Positions 38,906-47,632 of a stretch of 64,000 bases of DNA are shown in pieces (position 1 is the stretch's first letter; each line of letters starts with the position of its first letter). The notes beneath the pieces were generated by a model. That model saw only the letters and a list, made by a program, of their open reading frames with translations, ran no database searches and was not told the DNA's origin. The translations under genes and the position numbers were made by a program. Origin of the DNA: Microbacterium flavum (GTDB taxonomy: Bacteria > Actinomycetota > Actinomycetes > Actinomycetales > Microbacteriaceae). Location: NCBI RefSeq assembly GCF_018717645.1, contig NZ_JAFLHG010000004.1, positions 186,001 to 250,000 on the forward strand, written 5' to 3'.

Positions 38906-40420
38906 CTATTCGGCGAGCGCCTCGACGGCGCTGACCCGCGTCGCGAGCCGCGTGGGGACGACGGCCGCGACGAGCGTGAGCATGGCGATCGCGGCGATCA
39001 CGACGAGCACGGGCACCCACGGGATCGCGGGCGCGACGAGCGTCGGGGACGTAAACGAGGGCGGCGCCGCCACCGACCCGAGGAGCGACTGCGCGGCGAT
39101 CCACCCGTAGGCGATGCCGAGCAGCAGGCCGAAGGCGAGGGCGGTGATCGTCACGTGCACCGCCTCGAGCAGGACGACGCGGCGCACCTGACCGGACGTG
39201 AGCCCGAGCGCACGCAGGAGGCCGAGCTCGCGCCGGCGCTGCACGACACCGATCGTCAGGAGGTTGACGAGCCCGACGGCGGCGATGACGGCGGATACGG
39301 CGACAAGGCCCATCATGATGGCGGCGAAGGTGTCCATGATCCGCCCGAACTCGGCGGGCGGCTCGCCGCCGGAGGATGCCGTGAACACCGCCTTCAGCGA
39401 CTCGTTCGCGACTGCGAACATCACCACGAGCGTGACGCCCATGACGACGCCGATGGCCATGCGGCTGGAGCGCTCGGGGTAGCGCAGCGCGTTCTCGGCC
39501 GCGAGCCGCGCGGGCGCGGAGCGACCGAACGCCCGACCAGTGAGCCGCAGGAGGGGCGGCATGATGACCACCGCCCCGAGGCTGAGGCCGGTGAACGAGA
39601 GGATGCCGCCGAAGAACGCGACCGCGATGCCGAGCGGGGTGACGAGACCGATCGCGACCCCGGCCGCGAGGAGCAGGGCACCCGTGATGGTCATGACGAG
39701 CGCGGTGACGTTGCGCCCCCGGCTCCGGGCGACCTCGCCGTGCGAGCGCGGGGCGGATCCGCCGATCGCCTCGAGGGGAGTCACCTCCAGCACGCGACGC
39801 GATCCGCTCCACGCGCCCGCCCACGTCGTCAGTGCGACCACCACGGCGGGGACGAGCAGGATCGGCTGGACCACGCCGTACCCGGTCGAGATGCCCAGCG
39901 CGGCATCCGCCCATCGCAGAAGGATCGCCGCGGCGGCGGTTCCGGCGACGAGTCCGGTGACGGCGCCGATCGTGCCGACGGCGGCGCCCTGTGCGGCGAC
40001 AGCCCCCCGTTGCGAGCGGGCAGAGGCGCCGATGAGGCGCAGAAGCGCGATCTGCCGTGTCCGCCCCGCGACGATCGTCGCGAAGGTGTTCGCCGTCACG
40101 ATCGCCGCGACGTACACGGCGACGCCCACGAGGAGGACGCTCAGGATGCCGACGACGAGCGTCAGCGTGTCGCCGGCGAGCGCCTCCTCGCTGTTCGCCC
40201 ACGCGCCGATGTAGCCGGTCGCGCTCAGCAGGAGCACGCCGAAGGCCGTCGAGATCGCGGCGACGAGCACCGTCGCCCCCATCCCCCGTTCGCGCAGCGC
40301 CGCGGCGAGGCGGGAGCTCCCCGACGCGCGACGGGCCTTGCCGTGCGGCATCCCGTCGCCCGCGGATGCCGAGGGCACCGGCCGTGCGTCGCGGACGTCG
40401 ACGGAGGATGCCGCGGTCAT
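38906..40420 (-). CDS. FtsX-like ABC exporter permease
   Basis: 504 aa with about ten membrane helices arranged as two FtsX/MacB-like units. The first unit includes TLVVGILSVLLVGVAVYVAA followed by the typical cytoplasmic loop TIVAGRTRQIALLRLIGAS; the second includes LVAVSAVIAAVGLVNLLTIG and the equivalent loop RRRELGLLRALGLTSGQVRR. No large periplasmic domain is present. Its ATG overlaps the stop of the ATPase gene by 4 nt, so the two form one transporter. Likely substrates are peptide antibiotics or lipids, judged only from the neighbouring two-component system. Confidence 0.9.
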   Translation of the reverse strand: MTAASSVDVRDARPVPSASAGDGMPHGKARRASGSSRLAAALRERGMGATVLVAAISTAFGVLLLSATGYIGAWANSEEALAGDTLTLVVGILSVLLVGVAVYVAAIVTANTFATIVAGRTRQIALLRLIGASARSQRGAVAAQGAAVGTIGAVTGLVAGTAAAAILLRWADAALGISTGYGVVQPILLVPAVVVALTTWAGAWSGSRRVLEVTPLEAIGGSAPRSHGEVARSRGRNVTALVMTITGALLLAAGVAIGLVTPLGIAVAFFGGILSFTGLSLGAVVIMPPLLRLTGRAFGRSAPARLAAENALRYPERSSRMAIGVVMGVTLVVMFAVANESLKAVFTASSGGEPPAEFGRIMDTFAAIMMGLVAVSAVIAAVGLVNLLTIGVVQRRRELGLLRALGLTSGQVRRVVLLEAVHVTITALAFGLLLGIAYGWIAAQSLLGSVAAPPSFTSPTLVAPAIPWVPVLVVIAAIAMLTLVAAVVPTRLATRVSAVEALAE

Positions 40421-41178
40421 GCCGCCACCTCCGCCGCGAGCATGAACGCGGAGACCTGCGCGGCGCTCTGACGTGTCTTGTCGGCGACGATGTGGCCGTC
40501 ACCGAGGAAGACGACCCGATCGGCGTGGGCGGCCGCCACCGGGTCGTGGGTGACCATCGCGATCGACTGCCCGTGCTCGCGGCTCGCGGCGGCGAGGAGC
40601 GTGAGAACCTCCCGGCTCGACCGGGAGTCGAGGTTGCCTGTCGGCTCGTCGGCGAAGACGAGGTCGGGCCCCGTGGCGAGCGCGCGGGCGATCGCCACCC
40701 GCTGCTGCTGACCGCCGGAGAGCTGGTGCGGCCGGTGGCGCAGGCGGGCGCCGAGCCCCAGGGTCTCGACGAGCCCGTCGATGCGGGCACGCTCGAGCGC
40801 GCTCGGTCGGCGCCCGTCGAGGTCGAAGGGCAGCAGGATGTTCCCCATCGCATCCAGGGTGGGCACGAGGTTGAACGCCTGGAAGACGAAGCCGACCCGG
40901 CGGCGACGCAGGAGCGTCAGCTCCAGGTCGCCGAGCCCCGTGATCTCGGTGTCGCCGATCCACGCGCGCCCCGAGGAGGGGGCGTCGAGCCCGGCCATGA
41001 TGTGCATGAGGGTGGACTTGCCCGATCCGGATGGTCCCATGATCGCGGTGAACTCGCCGCGACGGATGCCGACGCTGACGTCGTCGAGGGCGCGCACGCC
41101 CGACTCGCCCGCCCCGTAGGTCTTCGTGAGGTTCTGCACGCGGGCGGCGAGGCCCAGCTGCGTCGTCGTGATCTCCAT
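40417..41178 (-). CDS. ABC transporter ATPase, MacB/LolD type
   Basis: 253 aa. Walker A GPSGSGKST (48-56), Q-loop, signature LSGGQQQR, Walker B LVFADEPTGNLD and the H-loop (AMVTHDP) are all intact. The D-E-P-T-G-N-L-D sequence is typical of the MacB/LolD/SalX exporter ATPases. The start MEITTTQLG follows a TAGCGT box at 7 nt. It pairs with the FtsX-like permease downstream. Confidence 0.94.
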   Translation of the reverse strand: MEITTTQLGLAARVQNLTKTYGAGESGVRALDDVSVGIRRGEFTAIMGPSGSGKSTLMHIMAGLDAPSSGRAWIGDTEITGLGDLELTLLRRRRVGFVFQAFNLVPTLDAMGNILLPFDLDGRRPSALERARIDGLVETLGLGARLRHRPHQLSGGQQQRVAIARALATGPDLVFADEPTGNLDSRSSREVLTLLAAASREHGQSIAMVTHDPVAAAHADRVVFLGDGHIVADKTRQSAAQVSAFMLAAEVAA

Positions 41179-41185
41179 GCTCTCG

Positions 41186-41191
41186 ACGCTA
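41186..41191 (-). promoter_or_regulatory. possible leaderless -10 box for the exporter operon
   Basis: Minus-strand TAGCGT, 7 nt before the ATPase ATG. Confidence 0.45.
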
Positions 41192-41308
41192 CGGAGGGCG
41201 CCCCCGCCGGCGCCTCGGCCGCAGGTCGCGCCGGCGTACATCGCGAGGATGATCCGCCGCGCGTGCCGCGCGTGCCGTGCCGGGGCGGGCCGTGCCGGGC
41301 CGCGTGCG

Positions 41309-41377
41309 CCGAAAGCAGGCTGGATCGGCCGTTCGGTGGCGCCGGGGCCCCGCGAGGTCGATCGAGCCTGCTTTCGG
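41309..41377. repeat. palindromic element, copy 2 (CCGAAAGCAGG ends)
   Basis: Arms of 19 nt, CCGAAAGCAGGCTGGATCG (41309-41327) and CGATCGAGCCTGCTTTCGG (41359-41377), pair with one mismatch. The first 15 bases are shared with copy 1 at 38094. It lies between the exporter operon and the response-regulator gene. Confidence 0.8.
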
Positions 41378-41457
41378 AGCGCGAACGGCCGGTCACGGCA
41401 GCGTGGCCCGAGCCGGACCCGCCCAGGCGCTGGCGCTGGCGCTGGCTCTGGGGGCGG

Positions 41458-42117
41458 TCAGGCGAGGCCGTGCTCGAAGGCGAAGACCACGAGCTGGACG
41501 CGGTCGCGGAGCGCCAGCTTGGCGAGGATGCGGCTGATGTGGGTCTTCACCGTCGCCTCGGAGAGGTATTCGCGCTGCGCGATCTCCGCGTTCGACAGGC
41601 CGCGGGCGGCGAGCGCGAAGATCTCCCGTTCTCGCTCGGTGAGCTCGCCGTACGCCGGCGGTACGGGCGCCGTCGCCGGCCCCATGACGTGCGCGAACAG
41701 GTCGCGGGTGGCGGATGCCGCGATGACGGCGGAGCCGGCGTGCACGGTGCGGATCGCCGCCAGGAGGAACTCGGGGTCGGCGTCCTTCAGGAGGAATCCA
41801 CTCGCCCCCTGCTGGATCGCGCGCGCCGCCGCCTCGTCGAGGTCGAACGTCGTGAGCATCACGACTCGCGGCGGGTGGTCGCCGAACGAGGTGTCGGCGA
41901 GAAGCTCTGACGTGGCGGCGAGGCCGTCCCGCACCGGCATCCGGATGTCCATGAGGACGACGTCGGGGCGGGCGGCACGGACGACCCGCACGCCCTCCTC
42001 CCCGTCGCCCGCCTCGCCGACGACCTCGAGGTCGGGCTGCGAATCGATGACCATGCGGATGCCGGCACGGAACAGCGCCTGGTCGTCGACGAGCACGACG
42101 CGGATGGGCGCGCTCAT
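41458..42117 (-). CDS. NarL/LuxR-type response regulator
   Basis: 219 aa. N-terminal receiver with acidic pair DD (11-12), phospho-acceptor Asp57 in LMDIRMP and the conserved Lys (LLKDADPE). C-terminal LuxR helix-turn-helix: ELTEREREIFALAARGLSNA, then EATVKTHISRILAKL. It should dimerise on phosphorylation and bind DNA. Its ATG overlaps the histidine kinase stop by 4 nt. The likely target is the exporter operon just downstream (inference). Confidence 0.94.
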   Translation of the reverse strand: MSAPIRVVLVDDQALFRAGIRMVIDSQPDLEVVGEAGDGEEGVRVVRAARPDVVLMDIRMPVRDGLAATSELLADTSFGDHPPRVVMLTTFDLDEAAARAIQQGASGFLLKDADPEFLLAAIRTVHAGSAVIAASATRDLFAHVMGPATAPVPPAYGELTEREREIFALAARGLSNAEIAQREYLSEATVKTHISRILAKLALRDRVQLVVFAFEHGLA

Positions 42118-43364
42118 GTGGCATCCGCCCGGGGAAGAGTCGCGCTGACGATGAAGCAGCCGGAGGGGTCGGCGCCCGCGTCGAGGGTGCCGCCGACCAG
42201 CTGGGCGCGCTCGCGCATGCCGATGAGGCCGTGTCCGCGGCTCGCGCCGGCGACCTCGGGGATCGGCCGGCGCAGCGCATTGGCGACGATCATCTCCACG
42301 CGATCATCGTGCCACGCGAGCCGGACGTCGACGCGCCCTGCCGCTGTCCCCGCCGGGGCTCCGGCGTCCTGGCCGCCGCGGGCTCCGTGGCGCAGCGCGT
42401 TCGTGAGCGCCTCCTGCAGGATGCGGTACACCGCGAGCTGGGTGGCGGCCGGGATGTCGCCCCGCGGCGCGGGATCCACATCCACCGCGAGGTCGACGCC
42501 GGCGGCCCGGACCTGCGCGTAGAGCTGCTCGAGGTCGGCGAGCGTGGGCTGAGGCCCCTCGGCCTGGGTGTGCCGGAGCTGCGTGAGGAGCATGCGCACG
42601 TCGGCGAGCGCCGCCCGCGCGGTCGCCGAGATCGTGCCGAGGGCGCGGGATGCCGCCTCGGGATCAGCCGCGGCGGCGTACCGCGCGCCGTCGGCCTGCG
42701 CGATGACGACCGCGAGCGAGTGTGCGACGACGTCGTGCATGTCCCTCGCGATGCGCGTGCGCTCCGCCTCCGCCGCGGCCTCGGATTCGGCGGCCTGCTG
42801 GGCCTGCCGATTCTCCCGCGCGCGTAGGCCGGAGCGTACGAGAGCGCCGATCGTCCAGGCCAGCAGGAGCGCCAGGGCCGAGGCGATGAAGGTCATCACG
42901 GCGGCGAAGACGTACGTGCGCAGCTGCCCCACATCGCCCGAGCCGATGATCTCCATGGCGCCGGGGATGATGAGGTACACCGCGATCGCCGCAGCGCCCG
43001 CGAGCGACGAGGCGAACCCGATCCAGAACAGCCGCCGCGTGCCGTAGGCGGCGGTCGTGTACAGCACGCCGAAGATCGCGAGATTCGCGGGCAGCGGCGG
43101 AAGCCCGGCGGACATCTGCACGATCGCGGCGACCCAGCAGATCGCGAGGGCGAGCCCCGGAGAGAGACGGCGCAGGGCCAGGGCTCCCGAGAAGGCGAGC
43201 AGGAGCACCAGCGCGATGAGCAGCGCGATGTGCATGTTCACGACGCCGGAGCCGATCGAAGATCCGCGCCACGGGATGAGCGTCGCCGCGAGGGCGAACA
43301 GCGCGAAGAGCGTCGCCGCGAGGATGTCGAGGGTCAGCTGGAGGCGCGTGAGCGGGCGGAACAC
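42114..43364 (-). CDS. NarL-type sensor histidine kinase
   Basis: 416 aa. About six membrane helices in the first 180 residues with only short loops outside, as in intramembrane-sensing kinases. Then a coiled segment (RAQQ-type, AAESEAAAEAERTR), the HisKA_3 phospho-acceptor RDMHDVVAHSLAVV (His210), and the HATPase domain with LQEALTNALRHG and RGHGLIGMRERA. GTG start behind a leaderless box (TAGCGT at 6 nt). Partner of the adjacent response regulator. The small sensor part fits detection of membrane stress or cell-envelope drugs. Confidence 0.92.
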   Translation of the reverse strand: MFRPLTRLQLTLDILAATLFALFALAATLIPWRGSSIGSGVVNMHIALLIALVLLLAFSGALALRRLSPGLALAICWVAAIVQMSAGLPPLPANLAIFGVLYTTAAYGTRRLFWIGFASSLAGAAAIAVYLIIPGAMEIIGSGDVGQLRTYVFAAVMTFIASALALLLAWTIGALVRSGLRARENRQAQQAAESEAAAEAERTRIARDMHDVVAHSLAVVIAQADGARYAAAADPEAASRALGTISATARAALADVRMLLTQLRHTQAEGPQPTLADLEQLYAQVRAAGVDLAVDVDPAPRGDIPAATQLAVYRILQEALTNALRHGARGGQDAGAPAGTAAGRVDVRLAWHDDRVEMIVANALRRPIPEVAGASRGHGLIGMRERAQLVGGTLDAGADPSGCFIVSATLPRADAT

Positions 43365-43370
43365 GCTTCG

Positions 43371-43376
43371 ACGCTA
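43371..43376 (-). promoter_or_regulatory. leaderless -10 box for the histidine kinase gene
   Basis: Minus-strand TAGCGT exactly 6 nt before the GTG at 43364. Confidence 0.55.
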
Positions 43377-43414
43377 CGCGAGCGCCTGCGCAGCGACATC
43401 CTCCCTGAGATGTA

Positions 43415-43867
43415 TCAGCGAGCCGTCGGGACGACGGGACGGTGCTCGTAGAAGGTCTGCAGGACGACGGTCGTGCGCGTGCGGACGTTCGCGGCCATGC
43501 GGATGTCGCGGATGAGGTCTTCCAGCGCGCGCGGCGAGGCGACGCGGACGAACAGCATGTACGCGGCGTCGCCCGCGATCGAGTGGCACGCCTCGATCGC
43601 GTCGAGGTGCTCGAGGAGCTCGGGTGCGATGTCCGGCTGGGCGGGGTCCAGCGGCGTGATCTCGACGAAGGCCGAGAGGGGCCGGCCGGCCGCCTCGGGG
43701 TCGAGGGTCGCGCGGTATCCCGTGATGACACCGCGGGACTCGAGCCGCCGAAGGCGCGCCTGCACCGCGGACACCGAGAGGCCGGTCGCCGCGGAGAGGT
43801 CGGAGAGCGTCGCCCGCCCGTCACGGGAGACCTCGCCCAGGATTCGAAGGTCGACAGCGTCATCCAT
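43415..43867 (-). CDS. Lrp/AsnC-family transcriptional regulator
   Basis: 150 aa. N-terminal winged helix-turn-helix (LRILGEVSRDGRATLSDLSA, then LSVSAVQARLRRLESRGVI) and a C-terminal RAM effector-binding domain (FVEITPLDPAQPD, GDAAYMLFVRVASPRALEDL). It should form octamers and respond to an amino acid or related small molecule. It is divergent from the DUF6421-SDR pair, and the 73-nt spacer holds a strong AT-rich palindrome touching its own start, so it most likely controls both itself and that pair. Confidence 0.92.
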   Translation of the reverse strand: MDDAVDLRILGEVSRDGRATLSDLSAATGLSVSAVQARLRRLESRGVITGYRATLDPEAAGRPLSAFVEITPLDPAQPDIAPELLEHLDAIEACHSIAGDAAYMLFVRVASPRALEDLIRDIRMAANVRTRTTVVLQTFYEHRPVVPTAR

Positions 43868-43871
43868 GCAT

Positions 43872-43913
43872 GGAATAATACCGGAGTCGGCGCTTCTGCG
43901 CCGGAAATATTCC
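43872..43913. promoter_or_regulatory. AsnC-type operator palindrome
   Basis: GGAATAATACCGG (43872-43884) and CCGGAAATATTCC (43901-43913) are complementary at 11 of 13 positions. It is the most AT-rich spot in this area and lies between the divergent regulator and DUF6421 genes. Confidence 0.65.
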
Positions 43914-43940
43914 TGTCTGCGCCGATCGGAGGTGCCCACC

Positions 43941-45386
43941 ATGTCCCTTCTCACCACGCCGTCGAAGTCCGTCATCGGAGAGCCCGAGGTTGTCGAAGAC
44001 AACCGACCGACAGCGCCGATTGTCGAAGACAACCGACCGACGACGCCGATTGTCGAAGACGGTCGCGAGCTCCGTGCGCAGCCGGCATGGCTCCTCCTGA
44101 AGGATGCCGCGACCGCGCTGCAGCCCCTGCAGGCCGCGGACGGATCGATCCCCGACGCCGGCGACCACGCGGCCGCACGCGAACTCGTCGCGTCCATCAC
44201 GACGTCGATCGCCGCCCTCGCGCCGCTGTTCCCGCACGATCGCGCGTATCTGGAGGCATCCGTCGTCGATTTCGATCGCTGGGTCGAGAGCGGCTTCGCC
44301 GTCCCCGACTTCCTCGACTCGCTCGTCGCCTTCCAACCGCAGGAGCACCGCATCGATGGGCTCCCCCACCTCGTCGTCTTCCCGATGTACACGCAGAACG
44401 GCTCGCGCAGCCGGCTCGTGGAGGCGCTCCTGTGCGAGGTGATCTGGCCGGAGTTCATCGCCGAGCTCGAGCAGACGTACACGAACCGTCTGTTCGTGAG
44501 CCTTCGCCTGCTTGATTTCACCCCCGGATACGACACGAACTCGGCCGTGCTGTTCCCCGAGACGGTCGCGATGCGCGAGGTTCCGACCTTCACGTGGGGC
44601 GCGATCTTCCAGGATCGCGAGGCCGCGCGCTTCCGCCGGGTCGTGGCCGCAGCATCCGAGATCACGAAGCTCGACCTGCCGGCGGGCGCCGCACGGATGC
44701 TGTCCCACCAGCGCCTCACCGAGGACACCTTCGTGATGTGGGACCTCATCCACGACCGCTCGCACATGCGCGGCGATCTGCCGTTCGATCCGTTCATGAT
44801 CAAGCAGCGGATGCCGTTCTTCCTGTACTCGCTCGAGGAGCTGCGCTGCGATCTCACCGCCTACCGGGCCTGTGTCGAGCTCGGTTCGCGAGACGACGCG
44901 ATCGGTGAGCACGCGCGGCTCGTGCAGTACGCGGTGCTGTTCGACCGGATCTTCCGCTTCGCCATCACCGGCTCGCGGGTGCGCAACTACGACGGGCTCG
45001 GCGGGCAGCTGCTGTTCGCGTGGCTGCACCAGCGCGGCGTGCTCCACTGGACCGACACGCAGCTCGCGTTCGACTGGGATGCGGTCCCGGCCGCCGTCAT
45101 CGAGCTGTCGGATGCCATCGATCGCCTGTACTGGGAGTCGATCGACCGGCCGAAGGTGGCGCACTGGCTCGCCGCGTACGAGCTCGTCCGCTCGGTCGTC
45201 ACCCCGCACCCCGCGTCGCAATGGGCGCGCGGTCTGCCGCGGGAGGTTCTCGCCGGCGCCCCGAAGGGGTACACCGACGCCGTCCTGGACGACGAGTTCC
45301 CCCTGTCGATGTTCTTCGAGGCGCTCGAGAAGAAGATGCGGGACGTCATCTCCGCGACGGCCGGGATCACCGGACGCGATGACTGA
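43941..45386 (+). CDS. DUF6421-like protein, probable metal-independent enzyme or binding protein of unknown role
   Basis: 481 aa, soluble, no signal peptide. I recognise it as like the actinobacterial DUF6421 family (remembered, not searched): LLLKDAATALQPLQAADGSI near the start, LPHLVVFPMYTQNGS, and a His-rich centre (MLSHQRLTEDTFVMWDLIHD, then RSHMRGDLPFDPFMIKQRMP). The H-x(4)-H type arrangement DLIHDRSH could be a metal site, which is only a guess. Residues 18-40 are a 10-residue repeat (VEDNRPT[A/T]PI). ATG with GGAGG 8 nt upstream. The next gene overlaps by 8 nt, so the pair acts together. Confidence 0.7.
   Translation: MSLLTTPSKSVIGEPEVVEDNRPTAPIVEDNRPTTPIVEDGRELRAQPAWLLLKDAATALQPLQAADGSIPDAGDHAAARELVASITTSIAALAPLFPHDRAYLEASVVDFDRWVESGFAVPDFLDSLVAFQPQEHRIDGLPHLVVFPMYTQNGSRSRLVEALLCEVIWPEFIAELEQTYTNRLFVSLRLLDFTPGYDTNSAVLFPETVAMREVPTFTWGAIFQDREAARFRRVVAAASEITKLDLPAGAARMLSHQRLTEDTFVMWDLIHDRSHMRGDLPFDPFMIKQRMPFFLYSLEELRCDLTAYRACVELGSRDDAIGEHARLVQYAVLFDRIFRFAITGSRVRNYDGLGGQLLFAWLHQRGVLHWTDTQLAFDWDAVPAAVIELSDAIDRLYWESIDRPKVAHWLAAYELVRSVVTPHPASQWARGLPREVLAGAPKGYTDAVLDDEFPLSMFFEALEKKMRDVISATAGITGRDD
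43992..44060 (+). repeat. 30-bp tandem repeat inside the DUF6421 N-terminus
   Basis: Two full units (43992-44021, 44022-44051) and a partial third encode VEDNRPTAPI, VEDNRPTTPI and VED. Each full unit contains the short palindrome TTGTCGAAGACAA across its start. Unit length is a multiple of three, so copy changes keep the frame. Confidence 0.85.
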
Positions 45387-46086
45387 GCAGGCGGCAGCCG
45401 CCTCGGCCGGAGCGCAGGGTCGCACCGTCGTGATCGCGGGCGCGACGAGCGCGAGCGGGCTCGCCGCCGCCCGGGCGCTCGCGGACGCGGGAGCGCGGGT
45501 GATCGCGGTGGGCCGCGACCACACGAAGCTCGACGCGCTCGCGACGGCCCTCGCCGACAGCGGTCACGTCCGCACGGTCGTGTGCGATCTGCAGGATGCC
45601 GATGAGGTGCAGTCGCTCGTGGGCGCGCTCCGCCACGACGGGGTGCGCATCGACGGCATCCTGCACCTCGTCGGCGGTTGGCGCGGCGGCGGCGGACTGC
45701 CGGGCCAGAGCGACGAGGACTTCCGCGCGCTCGCGGGGGGCCTCACCGCGCTCCGCCACGTCACCCGCGAGTTCTGGCCCGACCTGATCGCCTCGGACGC
45801 CGCGCGGTGCGCGATCGTCTCCTCCACGGCGGTCGAGCGGCCGCTCGCGGGCGGCGCCAACTACGCCGCCGTCAAGGCGGCCGAGGAGGCCTGGGCGCGG
45901 GCGATGGCGCAGGGCTTCGCGAAAGACGCCCGCGATGCAGGCCGGACGCTGCGCGCGGCATCCGCCGTCTTCCGCGTGCGGACCCTTGCCGGATCGGAAG
46001 GCGTCCTCGCGGATCGCTTCACGGGACTGTGGGATGCAGAGGCCTCCGCCGTCAACGACGCGGTGATCCCTCTCGAAGCTCTGTGA
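45379..46086 (+). CDS. short-chain dehydrogenase/reductase
   Basis: 235 aa. Rossmann fold with the cofactor loop IAGATSASGLAAA (20-33; a slight variant of TGxxxGxG), the aspartate step VCDLQD, and the catalytic Ser (SST at 148-150), Tyr162 and Lys166 (NYAAVKAAE). So a working NAD(P)-dependent oxidoreductase is likely. The substrate is unknown. The ATG overlaps the DUF6421 stop region by 8 nt, which points to a joint reaction pathway under control of the divergent AsnC regulator. Confidence 0.9.
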   Translation: MTEQAAAASAGAQGRTVVIAGATSASGLAAARALADAGARVIAVGRDHTKLDALATALADSGHVRTVVCDLQDADEVQSLVGALRHDGVRIDGILHLVGGWRGGGGLPGQSDEDFRALAGGLTALRHVTREFWPDLIASDAARCAIVSSTAVERPLAGGANYAAVKAAEEAWARAMAQGFAKDARDAGRTLRAASAVFRVRTLAGSEGVLADRFTGLWDAEASAVNDAVIPLEAL

Positions 46087-46113
46087 GAGCGCTGAGAGCG
46101 CGCCGGGCGCGAC

Positions 46114-47559
46114 TCAGGAGAGGCCGGCGTCTCCGCCCCGCGCCTGCAGCGCCTGCGGCGGCGTGACCGCGCCGTCGGCACCCGTGTCCGCGGCGGCCGC
46201 CTCGTCGGCGGGGCCCGCCGCATCCACCTCGTACCCCCGCGAGAGCACCCGATAGGACCGGGTCGTGAAGGCGAGCACGCCGATGACCACCATCACGAGA
46301 CCCGCGACGAGGAACACCAGCGCGATGCCGCGGGCTTGGCCGTCGCCGAGCAGCCACGACCAGCTCGACCGCCCCGCGTCCGAGTCCATGTACGGGATCA
46401 CCCAGAACTGCGCGATCGGAGCGATGAGGAACGCGGTGATGGGCGCCGCGCCCGCCTCGAAGGTCGCCGCCGCGCCGAAGACGCGCCCCTGCGTCTGGAA
46501 CGGCACCACCTTCTGGATGACCGTCTGCTCGGCGGACTCGATGATCGGCACGAGCGACATGTAGAGCCAGATGCCCAGCACGTACAGCCACCACCAGTCG
46601 CGGATGGTGAACAGAGCGCCGAGGAGGCCCATGACGATCACCGCGAGGAGCATCGTGCGGATGGGGTTGCGGCCGAGGCCGCGCTTCGCGACGATGGCGC
46701 CGCCGATGATGAACCCCGTCGAGGTCACGCCCAGCACGACGCCCCACATCTTCACGTCGAACAGCGTCAGGCCGTACGGGTCCATGAGCGCGAGGTAGAC
46801 GCCGCCGATCAGGTTGTTGAACGTCGAGAAGAGGATCAGCGCGAACAGGCCGGGGACGGCTCGGATGGCGACCGCCGCGCCCGCGATGTCGATCGCCTTC
46901 GTGCCGGGGGTGCGCTCCGGTTCCTCCTCGGGGATCCGGAGGGTCAGCAGGTGGACGAGCGCGACCGCGGTGAGGACCAGGGCGATCACGAGGGTCCACC
47001 CCATCCCGACGAGCCCGATCGCAAGCCCGGAGAAGACGCTCGTGACGAGGAACGCCAGGCCCTGAACCGTGCCCACCAGACCATTGGCGTTCGCATGGCG
47101 CTCCGTGGGCACGAGGAGAGTCACGGTGGTGGAGAGGGCGATGTTGCGCAGGTTCTCCACGACGGCACCCGCCAGGAGGATCCCCGAGAACAGCCAGAAC
47201 CACGGCCCGCCCAGGTCGAGGATCGCGCGCTCGGGGAGGAGCAGGAAGATCACGCCCGCGATGGCGAACGCGACGAGGGTGAAGACCGCGGACACCACCA
47301 TGACCCGATGTTTGCGATGGCGGTCGACGAAGGTGCCGAACACCATGCCGAAGAGGGCGAGGAGCAGCATGTACGCCCCACCGATGATCCCCGTCGCGAG
47401 CACCGACCGCGTCTCGAGGTACACCCAGAAGGTGAGGGCGAACCAGAGGAAGCTCGTCGTCACGTTGGCGACGGCGGTGTTCACGAGCACGCCGAAGAAC
47501 GTGCGCATGCCGCCGTGCGGTGCGGCGGACGGTGCCGCAGCGGTCTCCTCCGAGGTCAT
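46114..47559 (-). CDS. MFS transporter, drug-efflux type
   Basis: 481 aa with twelve membrane helices. The loop after helix 2 reads GTFVDRHRKHRVMVV, the motif A of the major facilitator family, and the overall layout fits the MefA-like (MFS_3) branch. A hydrophilic tail of about 45 residues follows the last helix. Convergent with the SDR gene. The start is supported by a leaderless box (TAGCCT at 6 nt). Exported substrate unknown. Confidence 0.88.
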   Translation of the reverse strand: MTSEETAAAPSAAPHGGMRTFFGVLVNTAVANVTTSFLWFALTFWVYLETRSVLATGIIGGAYMLLLALFGMVFGTFVDRHRKHRVMVVSAVFTLVAFAIAGVIFLLLPERAILDLGGPWFWLFSGILLAGAVVENLRNIALSTTVTLLVPTERHANANGLVGTVQGLAFLVTSVFSGLAIGLVGMGWTLVIALVLTAVALVHLLTLRIPEEEPERTPGTKAIDIAGAAVAIRAVPGLFALILFSTFNNLIGGVYLALMDPYGLTLFDVKMWGVVLGVTSTGFIIGGAIVAKRGLGRNPIRTMLLAVIVMGLLGALFTIRDWWWLYVLGIWLYMSLVPIIESAEQTVIQKVVPFQTQGRVFGAAATFEAGAAPITAFLIAPIAQFWVIPYMDSDAGRSSWSWLLGDGQARGIALVFLVAGLVMVVIGVLAFTTRSYRVLSRGYEVDAAGPADEAAAADTGADGAVTPPQALQARGGDAGLS

Positions 47560-47565
47560 GCCGCG

Positions 47566-47571
47566 AGGCTA
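47566..47571 (-). promoter_or_regulatory. leaderless -10 box for the MFS gene
   Basis: Minus-strand TAGCCT exactly 6 nt before the ATG. Confidence 0.55.
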
Positions 47572-47632
47572 GCGGGCGCCTCGGACACGCGGAAGGGACG
47601 GACCCGGGGAGGGCGAGCGCCCGCGGGGGCGC

